A program made the position numbers and the translations under genes. Below the pieces are notes generated by a model. It was not told the DNA's origin. It saw only the letters and a list, made by a program, of their open reading frames with translations, and searched no databases. DNA of 12,619 nucleotides. Origin: Cyclostephanos tholiformis. Taxonomy: Eukaryota; Bacillariophyta; Thalassiosirophyceae; Thalassiosirales; Thalassiosiraceae. The DNA is taken from assembly GCA_036939975.1 (NCBI GenBank), contig JALLPB010000827.1, forward strand, positions 1 through 12,619, given 5' to 3'. Within the stretch, counting starts at the first letter, position 1; the number at the start of each line of letters is the position of its first letter. Shown one piece after another: positions 7,436-12,619 of this stretch.

Positions 7436-10400
7436 TCATAACAACAGTGTATCCCCGTCATTTGTCGGAGTTCTCAAGTCTCGAACCCGTCTAACTGGAT
7501 CACCGCCAAATGCAGAATGGTTGTTACTAGATGCAATCGGAGTAGAGCTCCTATCAAGGAAGTAGATAAATAGGATTCAGATTTAGACGGTCGTCGACAC
7601 AAAAAAAAAAGATAAAATGGATGTACGTAAATTCGCACCTTCTCCTTGCCTCCTCCTCGGCCGATTCTATCTCCCTTTCCCTCCTAGAATAATACCTCTC
7701 TACATCATTAACGTACCGAGAGAGGAAGCTATCACTCGACGCATTAGCACGCTTCACCTCCACGAGCTCCGAAATGTCTTCGGCAGAAGGCCGCTCGTTC
7801 AAATTCGGCAGAATCATGGCCCGTATGAGTTTGACAAGATTGTCACTCCTGCTTGAAGGCAAGTCGGGACTGTGCGAGTCACTCCGTATTTCATGCCACC
7901 GGTCACCCTCTCGGGGAAGTGACCATATCGGTGATGCCGCAAGTTCGTACAGAGCTATTCCTAGGCTAAATATATCAGCCGAGGGATGTTTCTCACACGA
8001 AGAAAGGAGCAGTTCGTTGGGCATGTAGGCCGTGTCACCCTCTTGCCCATCATCCTTCGTGCCAATATCCCCTGCCAGACCAAAGTCTCCAATCTTGCAA
8101 ATAGTGCCCCATTTCGAGTTATATACAAATAAAATATTGGAAGGTTTGATGTCATAGTGCACCATGCCATGCGAGTGTATGTGATAGAGTCCACGAGAAA
8201 TGTCATGGCATAGTTGCCAAATGGCTCTTTCCGGAATGAGACGATCATCTCGTAGTGACGGACCCTCATCCTGCTCTACTGATGACGATGATACAATAAT
8301 GTCGTTGGCAACCTTTCCCAAAAGGCACAATCGCAAACTCGGATAACGTATAACGTCTCTCCCCCATTCGCTTGATATAGATAACCGTAAGTGACGACAG
8401 TTAGCTCGACTGCAAAGCTCGGTCTGACAATAAAAGAAACCGCCTTGTTGCCATGCGCGAATGAAGAATAGGAGGTACAGTCCATAGTTACTTTTCGGAT
8501 GATGTTGACCCATTGTTGGGAAATTACCGCTGGTTCCACTTTCTTTAAGATGAGACGATGAGGCAGTTGCGAAAGAAGACGACGACGATGCTGCTGTCAC
8601 AGCCGTCGCCTCAGATAGCAAGGCACTCTGCAACCGCTTCATTGTATGTACTTCGACCATGGCACGTTCTCTATCCTTAATGCCACGAAATTGCCTGCGC
8701 GTCCGTTTGATTGCGTACAACCTGCGATCTGCTTTTCTAGATCTGACCTTGTAAACGTCGGCAAAGGCCCCACTGCCCAGTATGCCAAGGTTATCAAAGT
8801 CAGAGAAATTGATTTCATCTGTGTCGGGCGATGTCAACGACCTATTCGACGTAGATGCAGCGCTATCGACGTTGCTGAAAGATCTACTGCTCCTTCCTAT
8901 CATCTCATCTCGATTATTCCCAAGAGATAACGATTCCTCTGCACATTCGTCCTCCAGGGAGCGAAAAATGCATTCATCATACTCGTCTTTCTCTTCCAGT
9001 GTCAATAGCGCGTTATGATTGGAATTGTAATGCGTCATGGACGTTTCTTGTCCTCCTAACCGACCACCATCCACGGTGCTAATATCAATGGAGCTGCTCG
9101 TAATATCATTCTCTAGCATGGAATCCTCTAGCGATGATAGATTGTCCAAGACGCCGGGAGGACATGCAGTCATCGCTAAAACCTTAGTGGTTATTAATGA
9201 ATTGGCGCGTTTAATAAGAGGTTGATCATGACCTCGCACGGCACTGTCAATGAAAGCATGATGCGCCCAGGCAGGCGTTCGAATTGGCGTAGGCGGGCAC
9301 AATAACACACGACCACCGTTGTCCCCGCCGCCGCCAGACGTTATGCTCCCACCTCCCTTGCCCCCACCACCACCAGCACCAGTTTTGTGGGAATGAAATC
9401 CGCTATCTCTCGAACCCAAGCTCTGCTGGGAAGGCGTGCTTATGCTCCGTCCACCCCCGCCACTAACACCGCCAGAAACGTCGAATGCAGAAGTGTCTGG
9501 CATGGGACGGCGTAACTTTCTTTGCGCCGTTGGTCGGTGTGTTGTTGATGCCGGTGTAATATTATTCGATGTATTGTGTGTGTTGTTGAGGGTAGAAGTG
9601 GTCGTGTTTTTGTTGTCAGTTGGTATTGTGGCCGTTGATTTGTTGGTGGTATTGACAGATGTTTCCTGTGACGCGCTGGCATTGGTGTTTATATTTACGG
9701 TAGGAGCAGTTGGATAAAACGTCACTACATCGGAGGAGGACTCTGCTAATGCATTTATGGCTGCATCTGCAATCACATCCTCTTCGTTGTTTGATGTGTG
9801 ATGATGGCGGAGCGATGAGAAGTCGTCTGAACCTTTATTTGGAAGGATGGGCGATGCAGAGTGATGAAAGAGAGGCTGAATGCTATTTGCTGAGGATGCT
9901 GTCGCAGTACCCTTTTTCGCTTTGTCATCATTGTCGACGGTATTATCGACCATCATCTCGTGTTCGAAGTAATCTTCAGGCAAACGAATGATGGGCGATA
10001 CCTCCAGGTCATCCATAATGTGAAACTGCTCTTCTGACGCAGACGCTGCAGTATGCATAATCCCACGGGGCGTGTGAGGATGCAACGTCGTTTCTAACAG
10101 GTCGTGAGAAGTAGCACAAGGGATATCATTCATTGATTTTTTCTCTGGGCTTGATACGAAAGAAGCCATTGCCGTTTTCCTTCGTCCTCTTTCCCCATCA
10201 TCACATTCTGCATCACTTCGAGCCCCTCTCCGCAATCCGTTTTCGTCGAACTTGCCCCCTTCATCACCAAGAGGCAGCGGGCTGCTAAAACTCAACCTCG
10301 TCCCAGTAAGCAATTCACTGCTGCTGCTGCCTGTAGTCGGTGGTGGTAATAAAAGATCATTTTTAATGTAAAACTCATCATCGACAACGATATCATCATC

Positions 10401-11981
10401 ATCGTCCACGTATGATGATGATCTTAAGGCCTTCCCCTTCGCTCTGTTTTTATTCGCATGCGGCTCGTCTACCCTGTCTACCACATCGTCATCATCCTCC
10501 TGCATGACCAGAGTATCAGATTCGGCATCCCCATCATGACTAATACCGTCGTCATTGAAACAGCCATATTCTACCTCAAAATCCGTCTGAGTATTATAAT
10601 GGCAGTGGCGGGCGGGAATTTCAGGTTTTGACATTCGTATCCTTTCATTTGTAACTGATCCAACGCTGACATCCTCGCTCCAATCGCCTGAAATATTCGT
10701 CAAGGTTTTGGATCCTTCATTATTTCTCACGAACAACCGTCGCGTTACCGGTGAGGGAGGCAGCCTTGACGGTGGCAGAGGAGGATGAGGTTGTTGTCGT
10801 TGTAGCTGCTGCTGATGTTTTGAGCACAGCACAGTCCTTGTGACGACATCGTCATCACAATTGCCACGGGGATTGATCCGAGGCAAAGATGCGGGGAAGG
10901 AGTGAAACCGAAAAGGCGTCATATTCATCATCGTCGTTGATGTGTTGTTGGTGGGAGAGAATGATTGCGATTTGCTCAACGCCAACGCAGACGACGACGA
11001 TGGCGATGAAAGAGATGACGATGAATTATCCCCTCCCGCTTTTCCTTTTTTTATGGCAGATTTGGGAGAGGGTGTTAATGGTGAAGAGGGGGCCGTCATA
11101 GCCACGGCGGCGTTAGCCACAGAAGAATACGCAATTGAAGTGTCCCCCCTCGTCCTAACCGAGGAGGACGGACGAGGGGGGAGCAGACTGTTCGTGTACA
11201 TCATCGCGGCTACCGGCCTGGGAGAGAATGGGATGTTGCCATCATTATCATACACATTTCCACTTCGATGTCGTTGCTGCTGTTGCTGCAATTGCTGCTG
11301 TCGTTGTGCTGCAGTCAACAACCTAGTTTGAGGTCTGTTCGGCGTAAATAAGGAGGAGGAGGAGGAGGCGGAGGAATACGAGGAGTGCAAAGAAGCCGCA
11401 GAATCCGATTGCTGCTGCTGCTGCTGCTGATGCTGATGATTTCGTGGCTTTTGAGGTTTGACAAGGATGTCCTGTTTTTTCCTTCGTTTTGGCGATGTGT
11501 TGTCCTTCTTCGTTGGATCCTTGCTATCATCGCCGTAACTAGTCGAGTTCCCGCCGCCGATTCCTCCATCGCCAGCGACAGCATCGAAACTTGCATGCAA
11601 TGACAAACTGTTGCTGAATGAACTGTAATCACCACCCCCAGCCACTTTAATCGGTGCGCCATCCTCTAGTTCTGGCCATATTGATGGTGGTAGGGCTTCG
11701 TCACCAACACCAGGGGCATGATTCGAATCATCTGCAATAAACTTGAAGGATGCTGCAGATGCTCTCACCTCTGCCATTTCAAACGCCACAACTTCTTCCA
11801 CGGGTGATTTCGTAGCCTGGGGTCGCTTTCGTGGCAATAAATTATATTCATTATTCCGCGAAGTAGATGATGAGTTGTCGTTATGATCTTCTTCATCGCT
11901 CCCACCGTCGCCCCCAGCCATCCTTCTCACCCCGCGCCCCCGTTCATCATGCTCTGCCGCTCTATTTATTCTCCCCTCCAT
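7436..11981 (-). CDS. Wee1/Myt1-like protein kinase with long low-complexity N-terminus
   Basis: Wee1/Myt1 kinases hold cyclin-dependent kinases inactive by phosphorylating their ATP-loop Tyr/Thr before mitosis. That role is inferred here from family. Exons 11981-7639 and 7550-7436 flank an 88-bp GT-AG intron (7638-7551) and give 1485 residues. The kinase domain spans about 1060-1407. It has a Gly loop LGSGAFADVYKV (G1069, G1071), ATP-binding K1092 in YAIKR, catalytic loop HYDIKPSNI (D1277, K1279, N1282), DFG at 1299-1301, EGDTAYMPNELL (EGD 1314-1316), and a C-lobe ending NERPSAEDI. EGD in the activation segment and IKPSNI are Wee1-family traits. All catalytic residues are present, so it should be active. 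Inserts enlarge the N-lobe and hinge. Residues 1-1060 are Ser, Asn, Gln and Asp-rich and probably disordered. They contain a basic cluster PKRRKK (164-169) that could direct nuclear import, and paired proline-directed sites TPIRTP (898-903). I see no membrane segment, which favours Wee1 over animal-type Myt1. The usable start is ATG 11981, because the longer frame opens with TTG. The family is usually 500-900 residues. Confidence 0.93.
7551..7638 (-). other. Terminal intron of the kinase gene
   Basis: The donor AG|GTGCGA and acceptor GATAG|GAGC split an Arg codon. Splicing replaces a hydrophobic read-through end (stop at 7556-7554) with 37 residues, SSTPIASSNN to DGDTLLL, ending at TGA 7438-7436. 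A T-rich tract (ten T on the minus strand) lies inside the intron. Read-through would instead add 27 residues starting CEFTYIHF. Confidence 0.75.
11268..11310 (-). repeat. Gln-rich coding repeat 1
   Basis: An imperfect CAG/CAA tract inside the kinase N-terminal region encodes Gln runs broken by Leu and Arg (QRQQQLQQQQQR). CAA interruptions and the Leu codon argue against recent expansion. Confidence 0.85.
11410..11439 (-). repeat. Gln-rich coding repeat 2 (CAG)n
   Basis: Six consecutive CAG codons plus a CAA give seven Gln in the kinase N-terminal region, with His-Gln-His just before them. The near-pure CAG array is likely to vary in length between individuals. A Ser-rich tract encoded by GGA-type repeats (11352-11375) lies next to it. 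Confidence 0.85.
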
Positions 11982-12420
11982 TGTATCAGACAACTATATC
12001 CTTGATTATAAAAAATGACGACTGGTATGGCTATGCGTTCCTCCAACACCCTCCAACCGCACGCCCTCAATGCTGCTTGAGACGAGATCTCTAAGCGCGC
12101 CGCCAGGATCTATGAGGTCTTCCTGATTCCCACCCACGTCAACATAGTGTATTATACGTTATCGTACTCCCCCCAACACTCCACATCTCAATCATGAGCA
12201 AATGACCCTCTTAGCAACACACTCCGCGTGGGCCTTTTTAATCAAGACCATGCCATATTCCATTGAGGAAAATGGTTTTCGCGTTACTAGCTCATAATAA
12301 TATATTATTATTTTTATTTAGGTATCTCGCTGCTTCCAAGTTTCTTTTCTCCTTCGGGCATTTCACACGATACAGTTATTAACGCATATTTAAAATATAA
12401 TTGCTATGGCTAAATGCGTA
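11982..12420. other. Intergenic region between kinase start and tRNA
   Basis: These 439 bp hold the kinase 5' UTR and promoter (minus strand) and the 5' flank of the tRNA gene (plus strand). The half next to the tRNA is very AT-rich, around 12290-12320 and 12385-12405. I see no convincing TATA box at a standard distance and no further gene. Confidence 0.55.
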
Positions 12421-12427
12421 TCTCTGG

Positions 12428-12439
12428 TAGCTCAGTAGG
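12428..12439 (+). promoter_or_regulatory. Pol III A box of tRNA-Asn
   Basis: TAGCTCAGTAGG fits the internal A-box consensus TRGYNNARNNGG at the normal place, covering tRNA position 8 into the D arm. Confidence 0.9.
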
Positions 12440-12472
12440 TAGAGCGCGAGACTGTTAATCTTGAAGTCGTGG

Positions 12473-12481
12473 GTTCGATCC
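12473..12481 (+). promoter_or_regulatory. Pol III B box of tRNA-Asn
   Basis: GTTCGATCC fits the B-box consensus GWTCRANNC in the T arm. With the A box it gives a complete type 2 internal promoter. Confidence 0.92.
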
Positions 12482-12494
12482 CCATCCGGAGAGC

Positions 12495-12499
12495 TTTTT
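12495..12499 (+). terminator. Pol III terminator (T5)
   Basis: Five T residues begin two bases after the discriminator base, the usual Pol III stop signal. A second T run follows at about 12505-12510. Confidence 0.85.
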
Positions 12500-12619
12500 A
12501 CCTTGTTTTTTGCTGAAACATCCCATTCTCACCAAGGCTGCAAAGTCACTTCTTGTTGAAATAATTTAACAGCTTAACAGCTAAGTCCGTTCTGGCGGGA
12601 CAAAAAATTATCCCTCCGT

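Larger units (their letters stand above)
12421..12493 (+). tRNA. tRNA-Asn: tRNA-Asn (anticodon GTT)
   Basis: The 73 nt fold into a full cloverleaf. The acceptor stem TCTCTGG pairs with CCGGAGA (one G-T). The D stem is GCTC/GAGC. The anticodon stem CGAGA/TCTTG carries the loop CTGTTAA, with anticodon GTT at 12454-12456. The variable loop has five bases. The T stem GTGGG/CCCAT closes the loop TTCGATC. The discriminator base is G and no CCA is encoded, as expected for a nuclear gene. There is no intron. It decodes AAC and AAT. Confidence 0.98.

Noticed and set aside
9436..9717. Plus-strand open frame of 93 codons, and others such as 10942-11331, inside the kinase gene
   Set aside because: They are antisense shadows of the low-complexity kinase coding sequence and have no independent support.
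11979..11993. Longer kinase start reading MSDT before MEGR
   Set aside because: The codon at 11993-11991 is TTG, not ATG. The first ATG in frame is at 11981.

Overview
The window looks like nuclear DNA from a photosynthetic stramenopile, most likely a diatom. Three observations support this. Genes contain short GT-AG introns of 88-154 bp. A lysine-biosynthesis enzyme carries a two-part leader with an ADAF-S junction, which resembles the ASAF motif used for import into secondary red plastids. A tRNA gene has internal Pol III promoter boxes, a T-run terminator and no encoded CCA. The species cannot be fixed from the sequence alone.

Layout. Positions 1-2040 hold no gene I can support, only a 9-bp tandem repeat (136-234) and a 95-bp hairpin with imperfect inverted arms (798-892). 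Positions 2040-4488 on the minus strand carry what looks like a decayed large protein gene. Coding-like, acidic and lysine-rich text runs through several frames broken by stops and frameshifts, and I do not recognise the family. A short open frame at 4812-5078 (minus) may be a further remnant.

Three genes are solid. (1) 5313-6789 (+) is a five-exon diaminopimelate epimerase (dapF) with both catalytic cysteines and a plastid presequence. (2) 7436-11981 (-) is a two-exon Wee1/Myt1-type protein kinase of about 1485 residues. Its catalytic domain is at the C-terminus, behind roughly 1060 residues of low-complexity sequence. (3) 12421-12493 (+) is tRNA-Asn(GTT). dapF and the kinase converge tail to tail across about 650 bp, which includes an unexplained 81-codon open frame.

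The genes do not form an operon or pathway. dapF serves plastid lysine synthesis, the kinase is a probable cell-cycle regulator, and the tRNA serves cytosolic translation. I found no convincing undescribed multi-gene system. The points most worth a second look are the decayed gene, the alternative dapF starts (possible dual targeting), and the kinase's long N-terminal region and spliced C-terminal tail.
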